Source: an uncultured Clostridia bacterium
Lineage (GTDB): Bacteria; Bacillota; Clostridia; Oscillospirales; Ruminococcaceae
DNA length: 34,858 bases
Assembly: GCA_946545645.1 (NCBI GenBank)
Contig: CAMNNQ010000120.1
Span: 1 to 34,858 of the forward strand
Reading direction: 5' to 3'
Positions 25,977-34,737 of this stretch are shown piece after piece; the stretch's first letter is position 1; each line of letters opens with the position of its first letter. The position numbers were made by a program, and so were the translations under genes. The notes under the pieces are model-generated. The model was not told the origin of the DNA and made no database searches. It saw only the letters and a list, made by a program, of their open reading frames with translations.

Positions 25977-26005
25977 TTTACTTTGGTGAAATAATGTGTT
26001 ATAAT
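25977..26005 (+). promoter_or_regulatory. Promoter of the glmM-led operon
   Basis: TTTACT (25977-25982), 17-bp spacer, TATAAT (26000-26005), with TGT before the -10 box. Transcription would start near 26012, about 27 nt before glmM. No room remains for a glmS-type ribozyme. Confidence 0.7.
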
Positions 26006-26038
26006 AATCATAGTATATCTGTAAGGAGAGGTCATAGA

Positions 26039-27511
26039 ATGACAAAGCTATTCGGAACAGACGGCGTGCGCGGCACTGCGGGAAGCGAGCTCAGTTGTGA
26101 GACAGCTATGAGGCTTGGCAAGGCAGTGGCCGGAGTCGCCTGTGCAAACAATGAAGATAAAAAAGCTAAGATACTTATCGGGAAGGATACAAGAGCTTCC
26201 AGCGACGTTCTGGAAGCCGCACTTATAGCAGGTATCTGCTCCGCCGGGGCGGATGTCTATATACTCGGAGCTATTCCAACTCAGGGTGTCGCTATGCTGA
26301 CAGAGCTCTATAATGCCGATGCCGGGATAATGATAACTGCTTCCCATTCCTCTGCCGAATATAACGGGATCAAGATCTTCGGGCGCTCCGGATTCAGGAT
26401 AACAGAAGCCGAGGAGCGCGAGCTGGAGCGTCTCGTTTTTGACGACGATTGGCAGAAGATCTCTGTCGGCCCGGACAAGCTGGGGCGTATCTGCTACGAA
26501 GAAAAGGCTGAGTGGGATTATATCAGAAAGGTCGTCCGTTCTGTGAGCTGCGACCTCCGGGGGCTGAAAGTCGCCCTTGATTGCGGCAACGGCGCTGCAG
26601 CTAAATACGCCAAACGTATCTTTGAGGGAATGGGAGCTTCCTGTGTCGTCCTGGGCTGTGACCCTGACGGCTATAACATCAATATCGGCTGCGGGCCCAG
26701 CTTCCTTGAACCTCTGCAGGAGGCAGTAGTTAAAAGGCACTGCGATATCGGCCTCAGCTTTGACGGCGACGGCGGAAAATGTATCGCAGTCGATGAGAAC
26801 GGCGGGGTAATGGACGGCGACAAGCTGCTTGCTATCTTCGCAAAATTCCTGAAGGTCCAGGGGAAGCTGAATTCAAATACTGTCGTCTCAACAGTCATGA
26901 GCAATTACGGGCTTACAGAGTTCGGCGAGCGTGAGGGTATCAATATCACTGCTACTGCCGTCGGCTCCGGAAAGGTGCTGGAGAGGATGCTCCGCTTCGG
27001 ATACAACCTCGGAGGCGAGCAGAACGGCCATATCATCTTCCTCGATTACGAAAAGATAGGAGACGGCGAGATAACCGGAGTAAGGCTTTGCGAGGTCCTG
27101 AAGAAATCGAGACGCAAGGCCAGTGAGCTCTCCGCCATAGTCGAGACCTATCCGCAGATCAGAAAAGATGTCCCGATGCCGGCGGATAAAAGAGGCGTCT
27201 GGGCAGAGAATGCAGGGTTCAGGGAGATGGTCTCGGAATATAAGAAAAAGCTTGGCAAAGAGGGGCGTATCATAGTCCGTGAGAGCGGTACAGAATCTGT
27301 CGTCAGGATAATGATCGAGGGCAGAAAGACAGGCCTCATAACCGAGTATGCCAATAATCTTGCAAAGAAGCTGGATGAGGTCATGCACTATAAGTCCGAG
27401 AAGCAGTTGGAGACAGAAAAAATGCTCCGTGAGATCAAGCAGGAGCGGGACGAAGGTCTGAGCCTGCTGCCGGAGCTGGATGCAAGCAAGATCAACGGAG
27501 CGGGCTTATGA
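26039..27511 (+). CDS. glmM: Phosphoglucosamine mutase-like protein with altered active site
   Basis: The 490-residue alpha-D-phosphohexomutase should interconvert glucosamine-6-P and glucosamine-1-P for cell-wall precursors. Clear GlmM marks are KLFGTDGVRG at the N-terminus, S102 in TASHSS, the sugar-binding GGEQNGHIIF and the phosphate-binding RESGTESVVRIM. Two sites deviate. The usual SASHNP is TASHSS. The metal loop, normally DGDxDR, reads D242-G-D244-G-G246-K247, so the third metal-binding Asp and the Arg are missing. A charged tail of about 40 residues extends past the normal end. AAGGAGAGG precedes the ATG at 26039. It may be a variant enzyme or a repurposed paralogue. Confidence 0.85.
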   Translation: MTKLFGTDGVRGTAGSELSCETAMRLGKAVAGVACANNEDKKAKILIGKDTRASSDVLEAALIAGICSAGADVYILGAIPTQGVAMLTELYNADAGIMITASHSSAEYNGIKIFGRSGFRITEAEERELERLVFDDDWQKISVGPDKLGRICYEEKAEWDYIRKVVRSVSCDLRGLKVALDCGNGAAAKYAKRIFEGMGASCVVLGCDPDGYNINIGCGPSFLEPLQEAVVKRHCDIGLSFDGDGGKCIAVDENGGVMDGDKLLAIFAKFLKVQGKLNSNTVVSTVMSNYGLTEFGEREGINITATAVGSGKVLERMLRFGYNLGGEQNGHIIFLDYEKIGDGEITGVRLCEVLKKSRRKASELSAIVETYPQIRKDVPMPADKRGVWAENAGFREMVSEYKKKLGKEGRIIVRESGTESVVRIMIEGRKTGLITEYANNLAKKLDEVMHYKSEKQLETEKMLREIKQERDEGLSLLPELDASKINGAGL

Positions 27512-28017
27512 GATTTACATACTGTCCGGCCTGCGGGAGCAGGGCTGTGATGAGAGAGATAGGCGACGAGGGTCAGATGCCCTACTGCGAGAGCTGCCGG
27601 AAGCCGCTTTTCGATCTTTTCCCGGTCTGTGTCCTCTGCGCAGTTGCCGATGAGAACGGCAGGATAGCTCTGATCCGACAGAGCTATGTGAACACTGTGA
27701 ATTATGTCGGAGTTGCGGGATATATAAGATCAGGCGAGAGCGCCGAATCTGCCGCAAAGCGGGAAGTCGCTGAGGAGATCGGTCTCGAGGCCGAGAGCGT
27801 GAAAATCCTTGGGACATATCCCTACCCAAAGAAGGATATGCTTATGATCGGCTTCCTCGTAAGAGTAAGAGCAGGAGAATTCTCCCTCTCCGGGGAAGTA
27901 GACAGCGCCTGCTGGTTTTCTCGTGAGGATGCACCGGGAGCTGTCCGGGAGGGGAGCATCATCCGGCAGGTCATCCTGGATGCACTGGATCTTATGAAAG
28001 GCGGAGAGGATAAATGA
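27508..28017 (+). CDS. Nudix hydrolase with N-terminal zinc ribbon (NudC-like)
   Basis: The 169-residue protein has a zinc ribbon (C6, C9, C27, C30) followed by a complete Nudix box (G71-x5-E77-x7-REVAEEIGL). Nudix enzymes hydrolyse nucleoside diphosphates linked to another group. The ribbon and the YPYPKKDMLMIGF segment after the box recall NADH pyrophosphatase NudC, although the classical SQPWPFP motif is not present. The start overlaps the glmM stop (ATGA) and the stop overlaps the next gene in the same way, so the three are translationally coupled. Confidence 0.9.
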   Translation: MRFTYCPACGSRAVMREIGDEGQMPYCESCRKPLFDLFPVCVLCAVADENGRIALIRQSYVNTVNYVGVAGYIRSGESAESAAKREVAEEIGLEAESVKILGTYPYPKKDMLMIGFLVRVRAGEFSLSGEVDSACWFSREDAPGAVREGSIIRQVILDALDLMKGGEDK

Positions 28018-28448
28018 TATATACCGCGCAAACAAGGCTGGCTCTGAAAATAATGGCGGAGGCTCACAAGGGTCAGCTCGACCGCAGCGGACTGCCTTAT
28101 ATCCTGCATCCCTTCCATGTTGCGGAGCAGATGAGGGATGAGGCCACCACCGCCGCAGCGCTGCTGCACGATGTCCTTGAAGATACGAATATGACAGAAG
28201 ATCAGCTCCTTGAAGCAGGCATAAGGCCGGATGTGGTCAGAGCAGTCGTGCTGCTGACACATAAGGAGGGAGTCGATTACTTCGACTATGTCAGAGCCCT
28301 TTCAGAAGATCCTGTAGCCAGAGAAGTCAAACTGGCAGATCTTGACCATAACAGCGATCTCGGGCGGCTGGATGCCGTCTCAGAGCGCGATCTGGAAAGG
28401 CTGAAAAAATATGAAAAGGCAAAAGATATCTTACTAAACAGAAAGTGA
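28014..28448 (+). CDS. HD-domain hydrolase, RelA/SpoT-like small alarmone hydrolase type
   Basis: The 144-residue protein consists only of an HD domain. The metal and catalytic residues typical of the hydrolase domain of RelA/SpoT are present: H32 (LHPFHVAEQM), H52-D53 and E56-D57 (LLHDVLEDT), and D109 (VKLADLDHNSD). There is no synthetase or TGS/ACT domain. Such stand-alone proteins (MESH1 type) can hydrolyse (p)ppGpp or NADPH phosphate, so this could be an alarmone hydrolase. That activity is inferred. GGAGAGG precedes the ATG, which overlaps the Nudix stop. Confidence 0.82.
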   Translation: MIYTAQTRLALKIMAEAHKGQLDRSGLPYILHPFHVAEQMRDEATTAAALLHDVLEDTNMTEDQLLEAGIRPDVVRAVVLLTHKEGVDYFDYVRALSEDPVAREVKLADLDHNSDLGRLDAVSERDLERLKKYEKAKDILLNRK

Positions 28449-28457
28449 GCTTATGAT

Positions 28458-29327
28458 ATGAGGATAGCCGAAGGCTGGAAGGATTACAGGATCATAGATA
28501 CATCTGACGGAGACAAGCTGGAGAGCTGGGGCGGCAGGCTGCTGGTCAGACCGGACCCTCAGATAATCTGGAAGACTACGCATAAGAGCCCCCTATGGAA
28601 CAATGCCGAAGCAGTTTACCACCGCTCTGCCAAGGGCGGCGGCGAATGGGAATACCGCAGAAAGCTGCCCGATAGCTGGGAGATAAGCTACGGCAGCCTG
28701 AGATTCATCATCAGGCCCACAGGCTTCAAGCACACCGGGCTCTTTCCGGAGCAGGCCGTAAACTGGGATCTTATGAGCAGGCTTATAGCCGAAGCGGGAA
28801 GACCTGTCAAAGTGCTGAACCTTTTTGCATACACCGGCGGGGCTACCCTTGCCTGCGCTGCAGCAGGAGCACAGGTCTCCCACGTTGACGCTTCCAAGGG
28901 AATGGTGCAGTGGGCGAGAGATAATGCCGCTGCTTCCGGGCTTTCCGATAAGCCTATACGCTGGCTCGTTGATGACTGCGAAAAATTTGTCAAGCGGGAG
29001 ATCCGCCGCGGCAGCCTCTACGATGCAGTCGTCATGGATCCTCCAAGCTACGGCAGAGGCCCCGGCGGAGAGGTCTGGAAGCTGGAGGATCAGGTCTTCG
29101 ATCTGGTAAAGACCTGCGCGGATGTCCTCTCGGACAAGCCGCTGTTTTTCCTGCTCAACAGCTATACTACCGGTCTTTCACCGTCAGTTATGGCTTATAT
29201 CCTACATGAGATAATTACACCGAAATTCGGGGGGGCGGTCTCAGCAGATGAGATCGGCCTGCCTGTTGAAGCATCCGGTATGCCGCTGCCTTGCGGCTCG
29301 ACCGCTATATGGAAGGGAGAGAATTGA
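28458..29327 (+). CDS. Class I SAM-dependent methyltransferase (RlmI-like, without PUA domain)
   Basis: The 289-residue protein has the methyltransferase core of the RlmI/RlmK family. SAM-binding NLFAYTGGATLACA is followed by the acidic end of strand 2 VDASKGMVQWARDN, and the catalytic motif is MDPPSYGRG. The N-terminal part is a short beta-rich region and lacks the PUA RNA-binding domain of RlmI. The likely substrate is rRNA, but this is unproven. The gene lies 9 bp after the HD gene and ends 1 bp before the next start. Confidence 0.88.
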   Translation: MRIAEGWKDYRIIDTSDGDKLESWGGRLLVRPDPQIIWKTTHKSPLWNNAEAVYHRSAKGGGEWEYRRKLPDSWEISYGSLRFIIRPTGFKHTGLFPEQAVNWDLMSRLIAEAGRPVKVLNLFAYTGGATLACAAAGAQVSHVDASKGMVQWARDNAAASGLSDKPIRWLVDDCEKFVKREIRRGSLYDAVVMDPPSYGRGPGGEVWKLEDQVFDLVKTCADVLSDKPLFFLLNSYTTGLSPSVMAYILHEIITPKFGGAVSADEIGLPVEASGMPLPCGSTAIWKGEN

Positions 29328-29328
29328 T

Positions 29329-30306
29329 ATGAGAAAAGCAACTGGTGCTTTGGCAGCGGTCATAGCTGCGGCGTCGATGCTTGTATCATGCGCAAACTTA
29401 GGGGAAAAAGAGCTGGAGAGCTGGGCGCCTTCGGCTGAGAAAAAGACAAAGACAGCTACTGTCACTACTGTGCCCGAGATCGAACCGGAGGAAACTGTCA
29501 CCACCAAAAAGACAAAAAAGACTACCGCAGAGACAGAGCCTCCTGTTACCGAAATACCTACCGAGACATCAAAGAAAAAGGAGACTTTTACTATCTCCCG
29601 TATCTCTATCCCGAAGATCACTCTGAGGACTCGCCCAGCTGACGAAAGCAGCGAGGCACAGCCTGCCAACGGGACTGTCTCCGAGCCGGATCAGCATACC
29701 GGGACAGAACAGACCAGGACGATAACCTGGCGGACTATCGACGGAAGATATGATCTCTCCGTTACTGTCACATATTTCCGGGAGGACTATAACTATTTTG
29801 CTTCTCTCCCGAGAGACAATGATCCTTATCATTGCCAGAAATATATCGACGATGAATACAACCGCAAGTTCCTCTCCCAGATCGCCAACGCTATAAGAGA
29901 TGTCTGCTCCAAACAGGGCTACGATGAGATCGAGACCGTCAAGGAGGCTGTCCGCTTCGTACAGAGCGTACCTTATAAACAGGATGTTGAGTCTAAGGGC
30001 GAGCTTGAATACTTCAAATACCCGATAGAGACCATAGCCGAGAACAACGGCGACTGCGAAGACCTCAGTATGCTGCTGGCGGGTATCCTCAGGGAGATGG
30101 GATACGGCACCTGCTTCTTCCTTTTCCCGACCCATATCGCCGTCGGCGTTAAGGGCTCAGATAGCGTCCCCGGTATGTATTATGTCCAGGACGGTGTCAG
30201 GTATTACTTTATCGAGACCACCGATTTCGGCTGGAACATCGGAGATTTCCCCGATGAGCTTTATAAGGATAAGGACAGCATTATCTATATTCCGATCACA
30301 AACTGA
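29329..30306 (+). CDS. Lipoprotein with transglutaminase-like domain
   Basis: This 325-residue exported protein has a lipoprotein signal peptide (lipobox LVSC, C21). A long Thr/Lys/Glu/Pro-rich linker (residues about 30-130) follows. The C-terminal transglutaminase-like papain-fold domain has a visible catalytic triad: C243 (NNGDCEDLS), H269 (FPTHIAVGV) and an acidic residue in YFIETTDFGW (E296 or D299). It may be a cell-surface cysteine protease or cross-linking enzyme; the substrate is unknown. The ATG at 29329 has GGGAGAG ahead. The low-complexity linker would let the domain reach through the cell wall. Confidence 0.87.
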   Translation: MRKATGALAAVIAAASMLVSCANLGEKELESWAPSAEKKTKTATVTTVPEIEPEETVTTKKTKKTTAETEPPVTEIPTETSKKKETFTISRISIPKITLRTRPADESSEAQPANGTVSEPDQHTGTEQTRTITWRTIDGRYDLSVTVTYFREDYNYFASLPRDNDPYHCQKYIDDEYNRKFLSQIANAIRDVCSKQGYDEIETVKEAVRFVQSVPYKQDVESKGELEYFKYPIETIAENNGDCEDLSMLLAGILREMGYGTCFFLFPTHIAVGVKGSDSVPGMYYVQDGVRYYFIETTDFGWNIGDFPDELYKDKDSIIYIPITN

Positions 30307-30331
30307 CCGATCGTGACTTGTGAGGTAAGCG

Positions 30332-31711
30332 ATGCCAAAGCAGAAAACAGTTTATGTATGCAATCAGTGCGGCTATGAATCTCCGAAATGGAACGGTAAA
30401 TGCCCCGGATGCGGAGAGTGGAATACCTTTGAAGAGGCTCTCTCGGTCCCGGCACCTGCCGCCGGAGGCAGAACCGCCAGACGCTCCGAGAGGGATATAA
30501 CAGGCTCTATCATCGGGCTGGGCGCAGTGGATGCCGACACCGATGAGATCAGATATAAGACAGGCCTGGGAGAGCTGGACCGTGTCCTGGGAGGCGGGCT
30601 GGTCAAGGGCAGCCTTGTGCTGCTGGGAGGCGAGCCGGGTATAGGAAAATCCACTCTGCTTTTACAGATCTGCCAATTTCTCGGAGAGGAGCACACTATC
30701 CTCTATGTTTCGGGAGAAGAAAGCGCAAGGCAGATCAAGCTCAGAGCCCAGCGGCTGGGTGTCGCTACCGATGACCTCTATCTGCTGGCCGAGAACGACT
30801 GCGAGGCTATCTGCGACGCTGTCGTTAAAGAAAAGCCGGAGATCGTTATTATCGACTCGATACAGACTATGACCATCCGAGCTCTCAATTCAGCAGCAGG
30901 CTCGGTGACACAGGTCCGGGAATGTACCAACCTGTTCATGAGGACAGCCAAGAGCGAGGAGATACCATTCTTCATAGTCGGGCACGTAAATAAAGACGGC
31001 GCTATCGCCGGGCCGAAAGTTATGGAGCATATCGTGGATGCCGTCCTTTATTTTGAAGGCCAGAGAAATCTGAGCTACCGTATGCTCAGAGCCGTTAAAA
31101 ACCGTTTCGGCTCTACCAATGAGATCGGCGTTTTTGAGATGAGAGACAAGGGGCTCGCTGAGGTTCCGAATCCTTCCGCACTGCTGCTGGCAGGAAGGCC
31201 TAAGGATGTTTCAGGCTGCTGCGTTGCCTGTGTTATGGAAGGCAGCAGACCTATCCTTGCGGAGGTGCAGGCTCTGGTCTCAAAGAGCAGCTTTTCAGCT
31301 CCGCGCCGTACTGCCGACGGCTTCGATTATAACCGTCTCTATCTCATCATCGCCGTCCTTGAAAAACGCATGGGCTTTTTCTTCGGCGGGCTGGATGTGT
31401 ATATCAACGTTGTCGGCGGTATTAAGCTGGATGAGCCCGCAGCCGACCTTTCCATCGCCGCAGCCCTCTATTCCTCGCTGCGGGATAAGACAGTCGATGA
31501 AAAGACCATCGCTTTCGGAGAGATCGGCCTCGGCGGAGAGCTCAGAGCTGTAAGCTATGCCGAGCAGCGTATCTCCGAAGCTGAACGTATGGGCTTCGAG
31601 AGATGTATCCTTCCCGAGCAGTCCCTTAAAGGGATAGACCGTATGAGGTTTGGTATCGAGCTTATTGGTGTCAGGAACCTGCGGCAGGCCTTTGATGCCT
31701 TGAACCGTTGA
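30332..31711 (+). CDS. radA: DNA repair protein RadA
   Basis: The 459-residue protein begins with a C4 zinc finger (C10, C13, C24, C27). The RecA-like ATPase has Walker A GGEPGIGKST and Walker B IVIIDSIQTM. The RadA-specific KNRFG motif (KNRFGSTNEIGVFEM) and a C-terminal Lon-protease-like domain follow. It helps branch migration in recombination. The ATG has GTGAGG ahead. It is distal in the glmM-led gene string, 25 bp after the lipoprotein gene. Confidence 0.97.
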   Translation: MPKQKTVYVCNQCGYESPKWNGKCPGCGEWNTFEEALSVPAPAAGGRTARRSERDITGSIIGLGAVDADTDEIRYKTGLGELDRVLGGGLVKGSLVLLGGEPGIGKSTLLLQICQFLGEEHTILYVSGEESARQIKLRAQRLGVATDDLYLLAENDCEAICDAVVKEKPEIVIIDSIQTMTIRALNSAAGSVTQVRECTNLFMRTAKSEEIPFFIVGHVNKDGAIAGPKVMEHIVDAVLYFEGQRNLSYRMLRAVKNRFGSTNEIGVFEMRDKGLAEVPNPSALLLAGRPKDVSGCCVACVMEGSRPILAEVQALVSKSSFSAPRRTADGFDYNRLYLIIAVLEKRMGFFFGGLDVYINVVGGIKLDEPAADLSIAAALYSSLRDKTVDEKTIAFGEIGLGGELRAVSYAEQRISEAERMGFERCILPEQSLKGIDRMRFGIELIGVRNLRQAFDALNR

Positions 31712-31732
31712 TTTTTTGCAGGAAGTGCTGAT

Positions 31733-32182
31733 ATGACATTTGATGAGAAATATACTGAGCTGCTGGAAGAGCTCGGAGAAGGCAGACCTATGGTGCTCTC
31801 TACCTGTGAGAACGGGGCAGTCTCTTCACGGATGATGAGCGTTATCCGGAACGGCGGGACATTCTTCTTCCAGACCGACTGCAAATTCCGGAAGTACCGC
31901 CAGCTCTTGTCAGGGATTGCAGCTCTCTGCGCTGATAATATCTCGCTGGAGGGGAAGGTCTCAATGCTGGGGCATCCGAAAGAAGCCCCTTTGTTCTGCC
32001 GCCTGTTTGAAAAACGCTTTAAGGGCTCTTTTGATGCCTATACGTTCCTTGAAGACGAAAGGCTCTTTGCATTTGAGCCCGTCTATGCTGAGCGCTGGGT
32101 CTACCTCGGCGGAGAACCATATTTAGAGACTTTTGACATCCCGGCGAAGGAGTACAGATGCGTTATGAACGAGCATAACTGA
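31733..32182 (+). CDS. Pyridoxamine 5'-phosphate oxidase-fold protein
   Basis: The 149-residue protein has the split-barrel flavin-binding pattern near its N-terminus: RPMVLSTCENGAVSSRMMSVIRNGGTFFFQTD, then KYRQLLSGIAALCADNI. Proteins of this size bind FMN or F420-like flavins or haem. They are usually called general-stress or uncharacterised reductases rather than true PNPOx. AGGAAGTG precedes the ATG. It follows radA by 21 bp. Confidence 0.82.
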   Translation: MTFDEKYTELLEELGEGRPMVLSTCENGAVSSRMMSVIRNGGTFFFQTDCKFRKYRQLLSGIAALCADNISLEGKVSMLGHPKEAPLFCRLFEKRFKGSFDAYTFLEDERLFAFEPVYAERWVYLGGEPYLETFDIPAKEYRCVMNEHN

Positions 32183-32423
32183 CATGAGGATCTATCCCTA
32201 TCCGAAAAGCAGATGCGGACAGAGCGCCTTCTGAGAGGTTCTGCGATATACCGCAGGAAGCAGCCGGCAAATGAATCAGCTCTGCAAAATTCCGGGCTAT
32301 GATTTATATAGTTTGAGAAAGCATAACATTGAATTTCTTACATCACGGCGTAACGACCGATATCGCCGTGGCGAACTTATCTCGGAGCGGCTTATCCGGC
32401 TCGCTCGAAAGGGAGGCCTGAAT
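32183..32423 (+). other. Intergenic region before glpK
   Basis: This 241-bp gap holds no convincing gene. Two hairpins are visible: CTGCG/CGCAG around 32237-32252 and CACGGCG/CGCCGTG (32344-32350 with 32364-32370). The reading frame of glpK is open back to 32271, but the ATG there lacks a ribosome site. A 15-codon ORF at 32184 is probably chance. I see no clear terminator after the PNPOx gene and no good promoter for glpK. Confidence 0.5.
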
Positions 32424-33908
32424 ATGAAAAAGTATATCCTTTCACTCGACCAGGGGACGACATCCTCCCGGGCCGTGCTCTTTGAAAAGAACGGCAGGGC
32501 AGCAGGGGTCTCGCAGCTTGAATATACGCAGATCTATCCCGGCAACGGCTGGGTAGAGCACGATGCCAATGAGATATTCTCCTCGCAGCTTGAAGCCGCC
32601 AGAGATGTTATCAGAAAATGCGGCGCCTCTCCGGAAGAGATCGCTGCTGTCGGTATAACCAATCAGCGCGAGACTACTATCCTCTGGGATAAGAATACCG
32701 GAGAGCCTGTCTGCAACGCTATTGTGTGGCAGTGCCGCCGTACTTCGGATATCTGCGAGGGCTATAAGGCTCAGGGCCTCGGCAAGTTCTTCCGGGATAA
32801 GACCGGCCTGCTCATCGACCCTTATTTCTCCGCTACCAAGATAAAATGGATCCTGGATAACGTCAAGGGCGTAAGAGAGCGTGCCGAGAAGGGAGAGATC
32901 CTCTTCGGCACGGTAGATTGCTGGCTGATCTGGAAGCTGACAGGCGGAAAGGTCCATGCAACAGATATGACCAATGCCTCACGCACCATGCTGTTCAATA
33001 TCCATTCTCTTGAATGGGACAGGGAGATACTCGGCCTCCTTGGGATCCCTGCTTCTGTCCTGCCGGAGGTCGTTCCTTCAAGCGGAGAGATCGGCGTATG
33101 CGTTCCGGAGATGCTCGGCGCAGAGATCCCCATAACAGGCTGCGCCGGAGATCAACAGGCCGCCCTTTTCGGCCAGAGATGCTTCTCCAGGGGAGATGTC
33201 AAGAACACTTACGGCACAGGCGGTTTCCTGCTGATGAATACAGGAAAAGAGCCCGCTGTCTCTTCCAACGGTCTGCTGACTACTATCGGCTGGGCGATAG
33301 GAGACGAAGTCACTTACGCTCTGGAGGGCTCGGTATTCATCGCCGGAGCAGTAGTCAAGTGGCTCCGCGACGAGATGTGTATGATCTCCTCCGCTGCCGA
33401 GAGCGAGAAGCTGGCTCTGTCTGTCCCGGACACAGAAGGAGTATATATCGTACCGGCATTCACAGGCTTGGGCGCACCATATTGGAAGCCTGATGCCCGG
33501 GGAGTCATCACCGGACTGACCCGCGCCGCAGGAAGAGCTCATATCGTCCGCGCAGCGCTTGAAGCTATAGCCTATGAGACATACGATGTCCTCCACGCTA
33601 TGGAGGAGGATGTAGGCCGCCTGGGAACTATCCGGGTCGACGGCGGAGCTTCGGCCAACGATTTCCTTATGCAGTTCCAGGCTGATATCCTTGACAGAGA
33701 GATCACCCGCCCGGAGAATGTTGAATCTACAGCCATCGGTGCCGCGTTCCTTGCTGGCATTGCCTGCGGGTTCTGGTCCGGCATCGACGAGATCGTCTCG
33801 CTCGGAGGCAGCTTTGAGAAATTCTCTCCTGTTATGAAGCGGAGCGTCAGAAAAACTAAGCTGGCAGGCTGGAAAAAAGCCGTTGCCTGCGCTTCCGGAG
33901 GAGTGTAA
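32424..33908 (+). CDS. glpK: Glycerol kinase
   Basis: The 494-residue FGGY-family kinase phosphorylates glycerol to glycerol-3-phosphate. It begins YILSLDQGTTSSRAVLF (ATP phosphate motif) and contains TNQRETTILWDKNTGEP, the CAGDQQAALFGQ segment and a GTGGFLLMNTG nucleotide motif. The C-terminal FGGY signature region (RVDGGASANDFLMQFQADIL) is also present. Length is normal. GGGAGG lies 7 bases before the ATG at 32424, although the frame is open upstream. No glycerol facilitator gene is adjacent. The stop overlaps the next ATG by one base. Confidence 0.97.
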   Translation: MKKYILSLDQGTTSSRAVLFEKNGRAAGVSQLEYTQIYPGNGWVEHDANEIFSSQLEAARDVIRKCGASPEEIAAVGITNQRETTILWDKNTGEPVCNAIVWQCRRTSDICEGYKAQGLGKFFRDKTGLLIDPYFSATKIKWILDNVKGVRERAEKGEILFGTVDCWLIWKLTGGKVHATDMTNASRTMLFNIHSLEWDREILGLLGIPASVLPEVVPSSGEIGVCVPEMLGAEIPITGCAGDQQAALFGQRCFSRGDVKNTYGTGGFLLMNTGKEPAVSSNGLLTTIGWAIGDEVTYALEGSVFIAGAVVKWLRDEMCMISSAAESEKLALSVPDTEGVYIVPAFTGLGAPYWKPDARGVITGLTRAAGRAHIVRAALEAIAYETYDVLHAMEEDVGRLGTIRVDGGASANDFLMQFQADILDREITRPENVESTAIGAAFLAGIACGFWSGIDEIVSLGGSFEKFSPVMKRSVRKTKLAGWKKAVACASGGV

Positions 33909-34645
33909 TGTTCAAAGGCTTTACAAATCAGGCGCTGGATTTTATGTCCGGGATCAGAGACCATAACGATAAGGAATGGTTCGAGGAGCATAAGCAGATC
34001 TATCTTGATAACGTCTATTATCCCATGAAAGAGCTCTGCGCCGATGTCTCGGAGCCGTTTACAAATAAATACGGCATGATGAGCAAGGCGGGGCGTATCT
34101 ATTCTGACCCATCATATCCGCCCTACCGAAAATACCGGGAGGATATGTGGTTCATCATCAAGTATGAGACCTTCGATTGGAGTAAGACACCCTCTCTCTT
34201 TTTTGAACTCTCCGGGGACGGAGCGGTCTACGGCTTCAAGCTGACCCATCCTGCCGCCCCTGTTATGGAAAAGTTCAGAAATCGCCTTGCTACTGACGGT
34301 GGAGAGCTGATCAAGGATCTGAAACGTCTGGAGCGCAGCGGCTTTGATCTCTCGGGTGACGAATATAAGCGCCCTAAGCCTTGTGAGGACAAGGCCGCCC
34401 TGCGTTATTATTCTTATAAGTCTCTCAGGCTGACTGCTTCTCTTCCGGCCGGAAGCCCGGAGCTGTCCGGCTCTTCGCTTTCGGATACGCTTAAAAAGGC
34501 TTTTCGCAGGCTGGTGCCGCTCGTCAGGATGTTTGAAGAGTTTGTTTCAGAATCAGAGGCCGAAAAGAGGGCTCAGAAAGAGGCCGCCGCCGAGCAGAGC
34601 CTTCCGTCGATGCCCGAGGCTCCGCAGCAGGACTTTATGTGGTAG
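33908..34645 (+). CDS. DUF2461 family protein
   Basis: The 245-residue protein matches DUF2461 (TIGR02453): ALDFMSGIRDHNDKEWFEEHKQIYLDNVYYPMKEL, then RIYSDPSYPPYRKY and the later GFKLTHPAAPVMEKFR segment. Function is unknown. The C-terminal 40 residues are low-complexity Glu/Ala/Pro. It starts on the last base of the glpK stop with GGAGGAGTG ahead, so the two are co-translated, but I know of no functional link. A terminator lies about 50 bp after the stop. Confidence 0.88.
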   Translation: MFKGFTNQALDFMSGIRDHNDKEWFEEHKQIYLDNVYYPMKELCADVSEPFTNKYGMMSKAGRIYSDPSYPPYRKYREDMWFIIKYETFDWSKTPSLFFELSGDGAVYGFKLTHPAAPVMEKFRNRLATDGGELIKDLKRLERSGFDLSGDEYKRPKPCEDKAALRYYSYKSLRLTASLPAGSPELSGSSLSDTLKKAFRRLVPLVRMFEEFVSESEAEKRAQKEAAAEQSLPSMPEAPQQDFMW

Positions 34646-34694
34646 GGTTATCATATATGTTAAAAAGTCCCTGCCTTTATTCATTTACTTTTTT

Positions 34695-34733
34695 AAAGAG
34701 TCGTGTTATACCAAATATAACAGACTCTTTTTT
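34695..34733 (+). terminator. Intrinsic terminator after the DUF2461 gene
   Basis: AAAGAGTC-G-TGTTATA pairs with TATAACA-GACTCTTT with one bulged G and a 5-nt loop, and a T-run follows. The dispersed repeat begins only about 5 bp later. Confidence 0.9.
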
Positions 34734-34737
34734 ATTT

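Noticed and set aside
32344-32370. The CACGGCG/CGCCGTG stem before glpK as a terminator or antiterminator.
   Set aside because: No T-run follows and no alternative pairing partner was found.
32271-32423. An N-terminal extension of glycerol kinase from the ATG at 32271.
   Set aside because: No ribosome site precedes it, while GGGAGG and the normal family N-terminus are at 32424.
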